Assembly (NCBI GenBank): GCA_021805485.1
Contig: JAJZFF010000016.1
Coordinates: 1-11,824 of the forward strand
From: Pseudomonadota bacterium
Lineage (GTDB): Bacteria; Pseudomonadota; Alphaproteobacteria; Acetobacterales; Acetobacteraceae
DNA: 11,824 nt
Direction: 5' to 3'
Shown: in pieces, positions 1 to 6,652 of the stretch
How the letters are laid out: the number at the start of each line of letters is the position of its first letter
Position numbering within the stretch: position 1 is the stretch's first letter
Program-made: the position numbers and the translations under genes
Notes under the pieces: generated by a model
What the model saw: only the letters and a program-made list of their open reading frames with translations
What the model was told of the DNA's origin: nothing
Database searches by the model: none

Positions 1-249
1 CCGATCGCCTCGATCTTCGCCTGGACCCGCGGCCTCGCCTATCGCGGCAAGTTCGACGAGACCCCCGAGGTGACCGAGTTCGCCGAGACGCTGGAGCGCG
101 TCTGCGTCGAGACGGTGGAAAGCGGGTGCATGACCAAGGACCTCGCGCTGCTGATCTCGAAGGACCAGCCCTGGATGACCACGCAGGATTTCCTCGCCAA
201 GCTCGACGAGAACCTGCAGGCGGCGATGGCGAAGCGCCAGGCGGCGTGA
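1..249 (+). CDS. icd: NADP-dependent isocitrate dehydrogenase, C-terminal part (5' end outside window)
   Basis: The first 82 codons in frame 1 encode the C-terminal end of a dimeric isocitrate dehydrogenase, the TCA-cycle enzyme that oxidatively decarboxylates isocitrate to 2-oxoglutarate with NADP+. The sequence shows the family's C-terminal signature: SIFAWTRGLAYR, then a helix with FAETLERVCVETVESG, then MTKDLALLI, and a lysine- and alanine-rich tail ending in AKRQAA. This arrangement belongs to the eukaryote-like homodimeric subfamily common in alphaproteobacteria rather than to the E. coli type. The stop is TGA at 247-249. Only the tail is present, so the catalytic and most substrate-binding residues cannot be checked. 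The gene is followed by a GC-rich hairpin and then by an independent gene, so it probably ends its transcription unit. Confidence 0.93.
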   Translation, partial: PIASIFAWTRGLAYRGKFDETPEVTEFAETLERVCVETVESGCMTKDLALLISKDQPWMTTQDFLAKLDENLQAAMAKRQAA

Positions 250-255
250 TGGTGG

Positions 256-287
256 GGCCCTGAGATCCATCCACGGATTGCAGGGCC
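256..287 (+). terminator. GC-rich hairpin after icd (possible terminator without U-tract)
   Basis: GGCCCTG at 256-262 pairs perfectly with CAGGGCC at 281-287. Inside the 18-base loop, ATCC (265-268) can pair with GGAT (275-278), giving a two-storey stem-loop. It starts 7 bases after the icd stop. There is no run of T after it, so it is either a weak intrinsic terminator or a 3'-end stabilising structure. The inverted repeat is seen directly; the function is inferred from its position. Confidence 0.45.
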
Positions 288-305
288 GAACACCGGACAG
301 CATTC

Positions 306-337
306 TTGACTGAACGACGGGCTGCCTTCCCTATATA
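306..337 (+). promoter_or_regulatory. Candidate promoter for the flavin monooxygenase gene
   Basis: TTGACT (306-311) resembles a -35 box and TATATA (332-337) a -10 box, but the 20-base spacing is longer than ideal. The -10-like sequence lies only 3 to 9 bases before two consecutive ATG codons (341 and 344). Transcription would therefore start at or next to the start codon. No Shine-Dalgarno sequence is visible. Confidence 0.35.
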
Positions 338-340
338 AGT

Positions 341-1348
341 ATGATGGAAGGCATCCCGTTTTCGGTTCTCGACCTCGCCCCCGTGCCGGAAGGCGCGACG
401 CCGGGCGATGCGCTGCGCAACAGCATCGACCTCGCCCGCCACGCCGAGGCCCTCGGCTTCAACCGCTACTGGCTGGCCGAACACCACAACATGCCCGGAA
501 TCGCGAGTGCCGCCACTTCGGTGGTGATCGCGCATGTGGCCCAGGCGACGGCGCGGATCCGTGTCGGCTCGGGTGGGATAATGCTGCCCAATCACGCGCC
601 GCTGGTGATCGCCGAGCAGTTCGGCACGCTGGCCGCGCTGCATCCCGGGCGGATCGATCTCGGGCTCGGCCGCGCGCCCGGCACCGACCCGCGCACCGCC
701 CACGCGCTGCGGCGGAACATGGAGGGGACCGAGGCGCGCTTCATCGAGGATGTGATCGAACTGCAATCGTATTTTCAGCCAGCGGCCGCGGAGCAGAGGG
801 TGCGCGCGGTGCCGGGAGCCGGGATCGACGTGCCGCTCTGGCTGCTCGGATCGAGCACGTTCTCGGCCGAACTCGCCGCGGCGCTCGGCCTGCCCTTCGC
901 ATTCGCCGCGCATTTCGCGCCCGACCTGCTGGGCGCGGCGCTGACACTGTATCGCAGCCGGTTTGAGCCCTCCGCCCAGCTGGCGAAGCCGCATGCGATG
1001 ATCTGCGTGACGGTCTGCGCGGCGCCGGATGACGAGGAGGCGGATTTCCTGTTCACCTCGCAGCAGCGCGCCTTCGTCAATCTCCGTCGTGGACAGCCGG
1101 GGCTGCTGCCCCGCCCGGCGCCGCTGGACGGGTTCTGGAGCGAGCGCGAGCGTGCCGGGGTGGAGCACGCGCTGGCCTATGCGATGGTCGGCGGGCCGGC
1201 GCGCGTGGCAACGAAGCTCGCCGGCTTCATGATGGAATTCCGGCCGGACGAACTGATGATCGCCTGCCAGATCCACGACCACGCGGCGCGCCGGCGCAGC
1301 TACGACATCGTGCGCGAGATACGCGGCGGCCTGAGCCAGGCCGCCTGA
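341..1348 (+). CDS. LLM-class flavin-dependent oxidoreductase (luciferase-like monooxygenase)
   Basis: This 335-residue protein has the full length of the bacterial luciferase-like (LLM) family. These are cytosolic TIM-barrel enzymes that use reduced flavin, and usually O2, to oxidise organic substrates. The MsnO8-type subgroup is a good match: the N-terminal strand [13 protein letters not shown] is followed by a helix with [19 protein letters not shown] (about residues 32-50), then [24 protein letters not shown] (71-94) and [18 protein letters not shown] (100-117), which form the flavin-side face of the barrel in the family. The substrate cannot be predicted. Two ATG codons lie in tandem at 341 and 344, with no ribosome binding site before either; a -10-like TATATA immediately upstream suggests a leaderless mRNA. 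The gene stands alone, and its stop is 4 bases from that of the convergent efflux operon. Confidence 0.9.
   Translation: MMEGIPFSVLDLAPVPEGATPGDALRNSIDLARHAEALGFNRYWLAEHHNMPGIASAATSVVIAHVAQATARIRVGSGGIMLPNHAPLVIAEQFGTLAALHPGRIDLGLGRAPGTDPRTAHALRRNMEGTEARFIEDVIELQSYFQPAAAEQRVRAVPGAGIDVPLWLLGSSTFSAELAAALGLPFAFAAHFAPDLLGAALTLYRSRFEPSAQLAKPHAMICVTVCAAPDDEEADFLFTSQQRAFVNLRRGQPGLLPRPAPLDGFWSERERAGVEHALAYAMVGGPARVATKLAGFMMEFRPDELMIACQIHDHAARRRSYDIVREIRGGLSQAA
1325..1345. terminator. Perfect 9-bp GC hairpin at convergent gene ends
   Basis: GGCGGCCTG (1325-1333), loop AGC, and CAGGCCGCC (1337-1345) form a perfect stem with a three-base loop. It lies in the last seven sense codons of the flavin monooxygenase gene, directly before its TGA, and 7 bases beyond the stop of the outer-membrane channel gene arriving from the other strand. 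It is symmetric, so it could end or protect transcripts from both sides. No T-run follows on either strand. The structure is certain; the role is inferred. Confidence 0.45.
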
Positions 1349-1352
1349 GGCG

Positions 1353-2912
1353 TCAGCCGGCAGCCGGTTCGTTCTGCTCCCAGCCGCCGCCGAGCGCCTG
1401 ATATAGCGAGACGAGATCAGCCGAGATCTTGGCCTGGCTCTGCGCCTGTGCCTGTTCGGCGGCCAGCACCGATTGCTGCGCGGTGAGGACTTGCAGGTAG
1501 TCGATCAGGCCTTCGCGGTAGCGTTCCTGGGCAAGCGAAAGGGCGCGGCGGGTCTGGGCGACATCGGCCTTCAGCGCCGCCTGGGTCTTCTGTTCCTCAT
1601 CATAGGCGGTCAGCGCGTTGTCGACCTGATGGAAGGCGGTGAGCACGGCTTTCGCGTAGTTCACCGCGGCCTCGCGCTGCTGCGCCTTGCGCAAATGCAG
1701 CTCGCCGCGGAGGCGCCCGCCCTCGAACAGGGGCATGGTGATCTGTGGGCCGATCGCGTAGGTGACGGCGGCTAGCTGATTCAGGTTCGAGAATTGCAGC
1801 GCCTGCAGCGAGACCGAGCCGGCGAGCGAGATGTCCGGGAAGAAGCTCGCCGTCGCAACGCCAATCTGGGCAGTAGCCTCGTGCAGGCGGGCGGTGGCCT
1901 CGCGGATATCGGGGCGGCGCTTCAGCAGCTGCGAGGGTAGGCCAATCGGCACCACCGGGGGAACCGGCGGGATCGGCTTCGCGGTGATGAGCCGGGCGCG
2001 GAGGGCTTCCGGCCCCTCGCCGAGCAACAGGCTCAGCTGGTTGATGTAGGCGGCAATCGCGGTCTGAAGGGCGGGAATCTGCGCTCGGACGGATTCGGCC
2101 TGGGCCTGAGCGTCCGCAACGTCGAGTGCGTTGGCAAGGCCGGCCTGCTCGCGCTGCCGGGTCAGATTGGCAATGTGTTCGGCGCTGGCGAGGTTGCGCC
2201 TGGTGATGGCGAGAACCGCCTGCTGGGCGCGCAGGTTGATGTAGTCATGCGCCACCTCGGCCTCGGTATTGAGGAGGACGGCGCGGCGGGCGTCGCGCGA
2301 GGCCTGGACCGCGGCGAGCGAAGCCTCGACGGCGCGGCGGTTCTTGCCCCAGAGGTCGAAATCGAAGACCGAGGAGAAGCCATACTGGAACAGATTGAAG
2401 GGCTGGAGCTCGGAGCCGGGCAGACCGCCGCCGCCGATCGACGTCGAGCTGCCGCTGGCGGTGGAGCCGGCATTGGTGCTGGTCGAGGTCGACCCGCCGC
2501 CGCTGAGCGCTGTGAACACGCCCTTGTTGCTCGGCTTTTCGCGCGTGTAGGAGCCGGAAAAATTGAGATTCGGGTAGAGCGCCGCGCCCTCGATCTGCGC
2601 CTGGGCCTCGGCTTCGGCGAGGCGCTCGGTGGCGGCCTTCACGTCGAGGTTGCGCGCGATGGCCTCGCTCTCCAGCGTGGTCAGCGCGGGATCATCGAAG
2701 CTCCGCCACCAGCCGAGATCCACCTTGCCCTGGCTGACCGTGTCCGGCGAAGTCAGGGCCGGGCGATGGGCGAGGAAGGAAGCGGCCGTCCTGGTCCGGG
2801 GGGTGTGGAAATTCGGCCCGAGTTCGCAGCCGCCGAGCGCCAGGGCGGCAATCATCGCCGTCCCCACGAGGGCACGCCGGCGCAGGCGGGGAGCAAAAAC
2901 GTCAGATCTCAT
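1353..2912 (-). CDS. Efflux outer-membrane lipoprotein channel, NodT/OprM (TolC-like) family
   Basis: This 519-residue protein is the outer-membrane exit duct of a tripartite exporter. It begins with an arginine-rich signal peptide and a clear lipobox LGGC with the lipidated cysteine at residue 29, then the family start ELGPNFHTP. Two outer-membrane-factor repeats follow, with typical helices (LDVKAATERLAEAEAQAQIEGAALYPNL near 89-116) and motifs FDFDLWGKNRRAVEAS (about 183-198) and LLKRRPDIREATARL in the second half. A Gly/Ser/Thr-rich stretch at about residues 137-163 falls where these proteins have an extracellular loop. A strong Shine-Dalgarno AAGGAG (2919-2924) lies 6 bases before the ATG, inside the preceding gene. 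The start overlaps the end of the exporter gene by 11 bases, so this is the third gene of the operon. RND systems also use this family, but here the partners are HlyD and MFS proteins. Confidence 0.95.
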   Translation of the reverse strand: MRSDVFAPRLRRRALVGTAMIAALALGGCELGPNFHTPRTRTAASFLAHRPALTSPDTVSQGKVDLGWWRSFDDPALTTLESEAIARNLDVKAATERLAEAEAQAQIEGAALYPNLNFSGSYTREKPSNKGVFTALSGGGSTSTSTNAGSTASGSSTSIGGGGLPGSELQPFNLFQYGFSSVFDFDLWGKNRRAVEASLAAVQASRDARRAVLLNTEAEVAHDYINLRAQQAVLAITRRNLASAEHIANLTRQREQAGLANALDVADAQAQAESVRAQIPALQTAIAAYINQLSLLLGEGPEALRARLITAKPIPPVPPVVPIGLPSQLLKRRPDIREATARLHEATAQIGVATASFFPDISLAGSVSLQALQFSNLNQLAAVTYAIGPQITMPLFEGGRLRGELHLRKAQQREAAVNYAKAVLTAFHQVDNALTAYDEEQKTQAALKADVAQTRRALSLAQERYREGLIDYLQVLTAQQSVLAAEQAQAQSQAKISADLVSLYQALGGGWEQNEPAAG

Positions 2913-4452
2913 AGACGACTCCTTCGGCAGCGGGACTCGACGGGGTGCCCAGCAGCAGCACGACCGGCCAGACCAGCAGGGCCATCAGGCCCAGAATGTG
3001 GAACAGGTCAAGATAGCTCATGAATGCTGCCTGATGTTGCACCGCCGCGCCGATCTGCGAAAGGGTCTCGCCGTGCAGGCTGGCATACGGTGTGACGGAC
3101 TCTGCCAGCCTGGCATGGTGGAACTGGGTGCGCCAGGCCAGCAATGTGGTGACGAAGGAGATGCCAATGCTGCCACCGATATTGCGGACCTGATTGATGA
3201 TCGCCGAGGCGTCGCCGTTGCGGGCCGGCGGCAGGCCAACGTAGGAAAGCGCCGAGATCGGGATGAACAGGAAGGGCAACGCGATCACCTGCAGGACGCG
3301 ATCGATCGAGATTGTGTAGAAGGAGGCATTGGGCGCGAGGTGGGACTGGAAGATCAGCGCGATGCCGGTTTCGACCAGGCCGCCGACCAGAAGCACCCGG
3401 GCAGGGATGATCCGGCCGGTGACGACGCCGGCGAGCGGCATCAGCCCGATCGTGGCGAGGCCGCCAAGTGCCAGCGCGAATCCAGCGGTTTCGGAGGAAT
3501 AGCCCATCAGCGTCTGCGTCATCTGGGGTAGAAGCTGCGTGGTACTGAGCAGGATGAAGCCGATCACGAACATCACGAGGCAGGAAATCGCGAAATTGCG
3601 ATGGGCGAAGAGCCGCACGTTCACCACCGGCTCAGGATGGTTCCATTCCCAGACGACCAGGGTCGATAGCGAGACCGCCCAGACCGCGAACAGTGTGCGA
3701 ATGAAGACGCTGCCGAATCCGTCGTCGATCGAGAATTTGTCGAGAAAGATCTGCAGCGCACCGAAACCGACGGCGACCAGCAGCAGGCCGAACCAGTCGA
3801 AGCGCAGGCCGCCTGCGAGGCGTGCCGCGCGCTCGCGGATCAGGAGTTCCGGCTCGTCGACGAAGATCGCGATCAGGGCGAAGGCGATCAGGCCGATCGG
3901 CAGGTTGATCAGGAACACCCAGTGCCAGGAGAGATGGTCGGTCAGCCAGCCGCCGAGGATCGGGCCGGTGGCCGGGGCGACGATGATGACGAGGCCGAAC
4001 ACCGCGAAAACCTGGGCCCGTTTCTCGGCGGGAAAACTGTCGGCATACATCGACTGGGTGACGGGCTGCAGGCCGCCGCCGCCGAGGCCCTGGAGAACGC
4101 GGGCGACGATCAGCATGGTCAGCGAGGTGGAGACCGCGCAGAAGACGGAACTCGCGGTGAACAGCGCCACGCAGATCAGGAACAGCCGCTTGCGGCCGAC
4201 AACGTCCTGCAGCCAGCCGGTAATTGGTAGAATGATGCTGTTCGAGACGAGGTAGGAGGTCAGCACCCAGGTGCTTTCGTCCGGGCTGACCGCGAGGGAG
4301 CCCGCGATATGGGTGAGCGCGACATTGGCGATCGTAGTGTCGAGCACCTCCATGAACGGGGCGAGCGCCACCATCGCAACGATCAGCCACGGGTTGTAAA
4401 GCCCCGCCGCCGAACGCGGCGTGTTCGGCCGGGAGGCGTAGAGCAGGCTCAT
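2902..4452 (-). CDS. emrB: DHA2-family drug:H+ antiporter, EmrB/QacA type
   Basis: This 516-residue inner-membrane transporter has the length and about 14 membrane spans of the DHA2 branch of the major facilitator superfamily. These use the proton gradient to expel hydrophobic drugs and uncouplers. Visible family motifs are LDTTIANVAL in helix 1 (37-46), the loop 2-3 motif GWLQDVVGRKRL (79-90), ARVLQGLGGGGLQP (117-130, motif B with its arginine), the antiporter motif C region GLVIIVAPATGPILGGWL (153-170), and WHWVFLINLPIG (176-187), which is very typical of EmrB. The start ATG overlaps the adaptor stop as ATGA and has no good ribosome binding site of its own, suggesting translation coupled to the gene before. 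With the HlyD adaptor and the outer-membrane channel it makes a complete EmrAB-TolC-like pump. The actual substrates are unknown. Confidence 0.95.
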   Translation of the reverse strand: MSLLYASRPNTPRSAAGLYNPWLIVAMVALAPFMEVLDTTIANVALTHIAGSLAVSPDESTWVLTSYLVSNSIILPITGWLQDVVGRKRLFLICVALFTASSVFCAVSTSLTMLIVARVLQGLGGGGLQPVTQSMYADSFPAEKRAQVFAVFGLVIIVAPATGPILGGWLTDHLSWHWVFLINLPIGLIAFALIAIFVDEPELLIRERAARLAGGLRFDWFGLLLVAVGFGALQIFLDKFSIDDGFGSVFIRTLFAVWAVSLSTLVVWEWNHPEPVVNVRLFAHRNFAISCLVMFVIGFILLSTTQLLPQMTQTLMGYSSETAGFALALGGLATIGLMPLAGVVTGRIIPARVLLVGGLVETGIALIFQSHLAPNASFYTISIDRVLQVIALPFLFIPISALSYVGLPPARNGDASAIINQVRNIGGSIGISFVTTLLAWRTQFHHARLAESVTPYASLHGETLSQIGAAVQHQAAFMSYLDLFHILGLMALLVWPVVLLLGTPSSPAAEGVVYEI

Positions 4453-5495
4453 TTGCCGCGAATGCGGATATAAGGTTCGACCGACATGCCCGGCGCGAGA
4501 AGGTAATGGCTGGTCCGGCTATCATCGAACTCGATGCGCACCGGCACGCGCTGGACCACCTTCACGTAATTGCCGGTGGCATTCTCGGCCGGCAGGAGGG
4601 AGAAGATGCTGCCGGTACCGTGCTGGATGCTGGCGACCCGCGCGTGGAAGGCGATGCCCGCCACGGCATCGACATAGACCTTCACGGTTTGGCCGGGATG
4701 GATTCCTCCAAGCTCGGTTTCCTTGTAGTTGGCGGTGACCCAGACATGGTCGCCAACGACCGCCATCATCGCGGTGCCGGCGCCGACGACATTGCCGGTG
4801 CGCACGGTCTTCTTTGCCACCCAGCCGGAGACCGGGGCGCGAATTGCGGTATAGCTGAGTTCCAGCCGGGCATTTTTGACCGAGACGCCGGCGGCCTTGA
4901 CCGCGGCGCCGGCCGCGGCAACGGCGGCCTGGGCGGCCTTCACCTGCTGGCGCGCGGCATCGGTGCGGGCGACGGCGGCGCGTAGATCGGCCGCAATGGC
5001 GTCGCGTGTCGTGGGTGTGACCGCGCGGGGATCGACCTTCGCGTAGCGCGCCTCGTCGCGCTTCGCCCGGAAGAGGGTGGCGTCGGCAACCTCGACATTG
5101 GCGCGCGCTTCGGCGAGATCCGCCTCGCGGGCGCCAAGTTCGGCCTGCGCCTGAACCTGTTCCGCCTCGGCGCGGTCGAGCGCCACTTTTTGCGTACCGT
5201 CATCGAGGCGGACCAGTAATTGCCCGCGGGTGACGTGCTGATTATCCTTCACGAGCACGGCGATGACCTGACCGGAGATGCGCGGGGCGATCTGATGAAT
5301 TGCGCCGTCAATCTCGGCATCGGTGGTCGAGGCAAAATCCCTGGTACGCCACCAGTAGACAATGCTGGCACCGGCGAGGCCAAGCAACAACAGCGCCAAA
5401 ATGATGAAAGGCCGGCGCCTCCTGCGCGAGCCGGCGACTGGTGTGGCCCGCGAGACCGCCGGGCGATTCTCGCTTTTCTCCCTCAATTCGTTCAT
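4449..5495 (-). CDS. emrA: HlyD-family periplasmic adaptor, EmrA type
   Basis: This 348-residue membrane-fusion protein links the inner-membrane exporter to the outer-membrane duct. It has a cytoplasmic basic stretch (SRRRRR near 23-28), one membrane anchor at about 30-48, then TTDAEIDGAIHQIAPRISGQV (about 57-77) and a split lipoyl domain (NQHVTRGQLLVRLDD). A long alanine-rich coiled-coil hairpin spans roughly 105-210. The second lipoyl half YTAIRAPVSGWVAKKTVRTGNVV follows, and then the C-terminal EmrA hallmark PAENATGNYVKVVQRVPVRI. It is the first gene of the operon. AAGG at 5503-5506 lies 7 bases before the ATG at 5495. Its stop overlaps the exporter start by 4 bases. The upstream region carries inverted repeats likely to bind a regulator, but no regulator gene lies next to it. 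Confidence 0.94.
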   Translation of the reverse strand: MNELREKSENRPAVSRATPVAGSRRRRRPFIILALLLLGLAGASIVYWWRTRDFASTTDAEIDGAIHQIAPRISGQVIAVLVKDNQHVTRGQLLVRLDDGTQKVALDRAEAEQVQAQAELGAREADLAEARANVEVADATLFRAKRDEARYAKVDPRAVTPTTRDAIAADLRAAVARTDAARQQVKAAQAAVAAAGAAVKAAGVSVKNARLELSYTAIRAPVSGWVAKKTVRTGNVVGAGTAMMAVVGDHVWVTANYKETELGGIHPGQTVKVYVDAVAGIAFHARVASIQHGTGSIFSLLPAENATGNYVKVVQRVPVRIEFDDSRTSHYLLAPGMSVEPYIRIRGK

Positions 5496-5536
5496 GAAAT
5501 GACCTTATCCCATCGCCGGATCGGCTGTCACCGGGC

Positions 5537-5552
5537 GCCAAGGCACCTTGGC
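5537..5552. promoter_or_regulatory. Perfect inverted repeat in the emrA leader (candidate operator)
   Basis: GCCAAGG (5537-5543), two bases, then CCTTGGC (5546-5552) is a perfect 16-base palindrome starting 42 bases before the emrA start. The half-site CCTTGGC recurs at 5646-5652, exactly 100 bases further on. The 10-mer at 5534-5543 (GGCGCCAAGG) has its exact reverse complement at 5646-5655. The size fits a dimeric regulator of the TetR or MarR kind, but binding is inference; an mRNA hairpin is an alternative. Confidence 0.4.
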
Positions 5553-5645
5553 CTCGCTCCATCCGCTCAGTACGCGGAACGATGCTTCCGTAACGGGAAA
5601 GGTCAGGCGCGTCGATGGAAAAACCATAAATTAAGAAAGTTTTAA

Positions 5646-5655
5646 CCTTGGCGCC
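5646..5655. repeat. Distal copy of the CCTTGGC element
   Basis: CCTTGGCGCC here is the exact reverse complement of GGCGCCAAGG at 5534-5543. ACCTTGGC (5645-5652) also repeats ACCTTGGC (5545-5552) directly at a distance of 100 bases. Both copies lie in the divergent promoter region between emrA and the unrecognised gene, flanking the AT-rich stretch 5620-5646. This could be a paired operator. Chance cannot be excluded for a 10-mer in GC-rich DNA. Confidence 0.35.
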
Positions 5656-5663
5656 GATTCGGC

Positions 5664-5692
5664 TTGCAAACCAAACGAGAGGGCATGATACT
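5664..5692 (+). promoter_or_regulatory. Candidate sigma-70-type promoter for the gene at 5741
   Basis: TTGCAA (5664-5669) and GATACT (5687-5692) are separated by 17 bases and resemble -35 and -10 boxes (four of six matches each). Transcription would begin near 5699, giving a leader of about 40 bases. TTGCAA is self-complementary and could also serve as a -35 for the opposite operon, but the matching -10 on that strand (GTTAAA, 5641-5646) is poor. Confidence 0.4.
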
Positions 5693-5705
5693 ACCTAGGG
5701 TGGTA
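5689..5705. promoter_or_regulatory. Imperfect palindrome over the predicted start of transcription (candidate operator)
   Basis: TACTACC (5689-5695), TAG, GGTGGTA (5699-5705) is an inverted repeat with six of seven arm positions paired, and the remaining one is a T/G pair. It overlaps the -10-like GATACT and the predicted start of transcription, where a repressor would block RNA polymerase. The protein that might bind is unknown. Confidence 0.35.
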
Positions 5706-5740
5706 AAATGCAAACCTGCTACTATCGAAGTGGATGAAAA

Positions 5741-6652
5741 ATGACGCATTTTCAGACGATGGATGCTTTCGTGCGCGAACGGATCCGGGCCTGGCCACAG
5801 ACGCCTCCCGGTCTTGAACACGCGGATCCGCGCGGCCGCGGCGTGTGGCTCAAGGCCCGGCCGGGACCAGCGATGGAAAACGACGCCCCTTCCCTGAAAA
5901 TTCCCGGCGCCTCACGCATGCGGACCTTCCCGGACGGACTCTGGCTCTGGTTCGGCGGAACCAGCGCCGATCCTTATGTGGACATTTTCGCCGTCGAGGT
6001 GTGCGGTAGCCTGCAGAACCTGCTCGACAAGCGGTCCCGCTACACGCCGAGCCTCCATTCGCTGCTGGTCTCCTGCCCGGCCGTGTGGCTCCGCCGGCCG
6101 GTGGATGAGCGGGACGCGACATCGCGGTGGGAGCGCGCCGGCCTGTTTGACACCGCCCCCGAGATCGCAATCGCCTTGCCGGTGCGCGACATGCGCGTGC
6201 TCTACGCGCTAAAGACCAAGCATTTCCGCGAGTTCGCGGCTTGTAATATCGCTCATGCACATGAATTGTTCGCGCCGGTCGACATTCTGCTCGACGAGGA
6301 AGGCTGGCGGGCACCCGCGCTGCGCCAGTTCCTGTTCCACGCCGCGCGACGCGCGAATTTCTGGGATTCAGCGTCCTATGGTACCGACGAAACCGGCAGC
6401 AGCGACTTTCAAGCCAGCGCGCCCAATAGCGGCACGCGCGAGATCGGGCCGGTCGGAAATCATGCCATCCACGCCCAATTGGATCATCCGGTCAAACGCC
6501 TCCGGCGTATTGACCGTCCAGGGCAGCACGGTGAGACCGAGCGCATGAGCCTCGCGGATTTCGTTCTCCTTGAGCATGGCGTGAAAAGGCGCCCAGCACA
6601 CAGCACCCGTGGCCGCCACAGCACGCGGGAGATTGCCGCCAAATGCGCCTAG
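5741..6652 (+). CDS. Unrecognised protein; N-terminal 209 residues look genuine, C-terminal part antisense to the next gene
   Basis: I do not recognise a named family. The open frame is 303 codons. Residues 1-209 lie in otherwise empty DNA and look like a real soluble alpha/beta protein: MRTFPDGLWLWFGGTSADPYVDIFAVEVCGS (60-90), QNLLDKRSRYTPSLHSLLVSCPAVWLRRP (92-120), and a hydrophobic C-terminal segment IAIALPVRDMRVLYALKTKHF (142-162). The cluster D81, E86, K97, R98, R100 is polar and conserved-looking and could be a nuclease-like or nucleotide-binding site, but that is speculation. Residues 210-303 are encoded opposite the phosphodiesterase gene and are rich in R, H, G and P, as antisense reading often is; the natural end is probably near 6370-6430. 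The ATG at 5741 follows a weak AAGTGG at 5728-5733; an in-frame ATG at 5759 is an alternative. There is no signal peptide or membrane span. Confidence 0.6.
   Translation: MTHFQTMDAFVRERIRAWPQTPPGLEHADPRGRGVWLKARPGPAMENDAPSLKIPGASRMRTFPDGLWLWFGGTSADPYVDIFAVEVCGSLQNLLDKRSRYTPSLHSLLVSCPAVWLRRPVDERDATSRWERAGLFDTAPEIAIALPVRDMRVLYALKTKHFREFAACNIAHAHELFAPVDILLDEEGWRAPALRQFLFHAARRANFWDSASYGTDETGSSDFQASAPNSGTREIGPVGNHAIHAQLDHPVKRLRRIDRPGQHGETERMSLADFVLLEHGVKRRPAHSTRGRHSTREIAAKCA

Noticed and set aside
2175..3531. Long plus-strand open frames of 282 and 300 codons
   Set aside because: They lie opposite the outer-membrane channel and the exporter, whose motifs are unmistakable. Their translations are arginine-, glycine- and alanine-rich without any family motif, as expected in high-GC antisense frames.
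3632..4525. A minus-strand frame of 297 codons offset within the exporter
   Set aside because: It is a shifted reading of the exporter gene; its translation is highly arginine- and proline-rich with no membrane spans.
5496..5740. A small regulator gene for the efflux pump hidden in the divergent gap
   Set aside because: No frame in the 245 bases encodes a helix-turn-helix or any convincing protein; the region is best explained as promoters and repeats.
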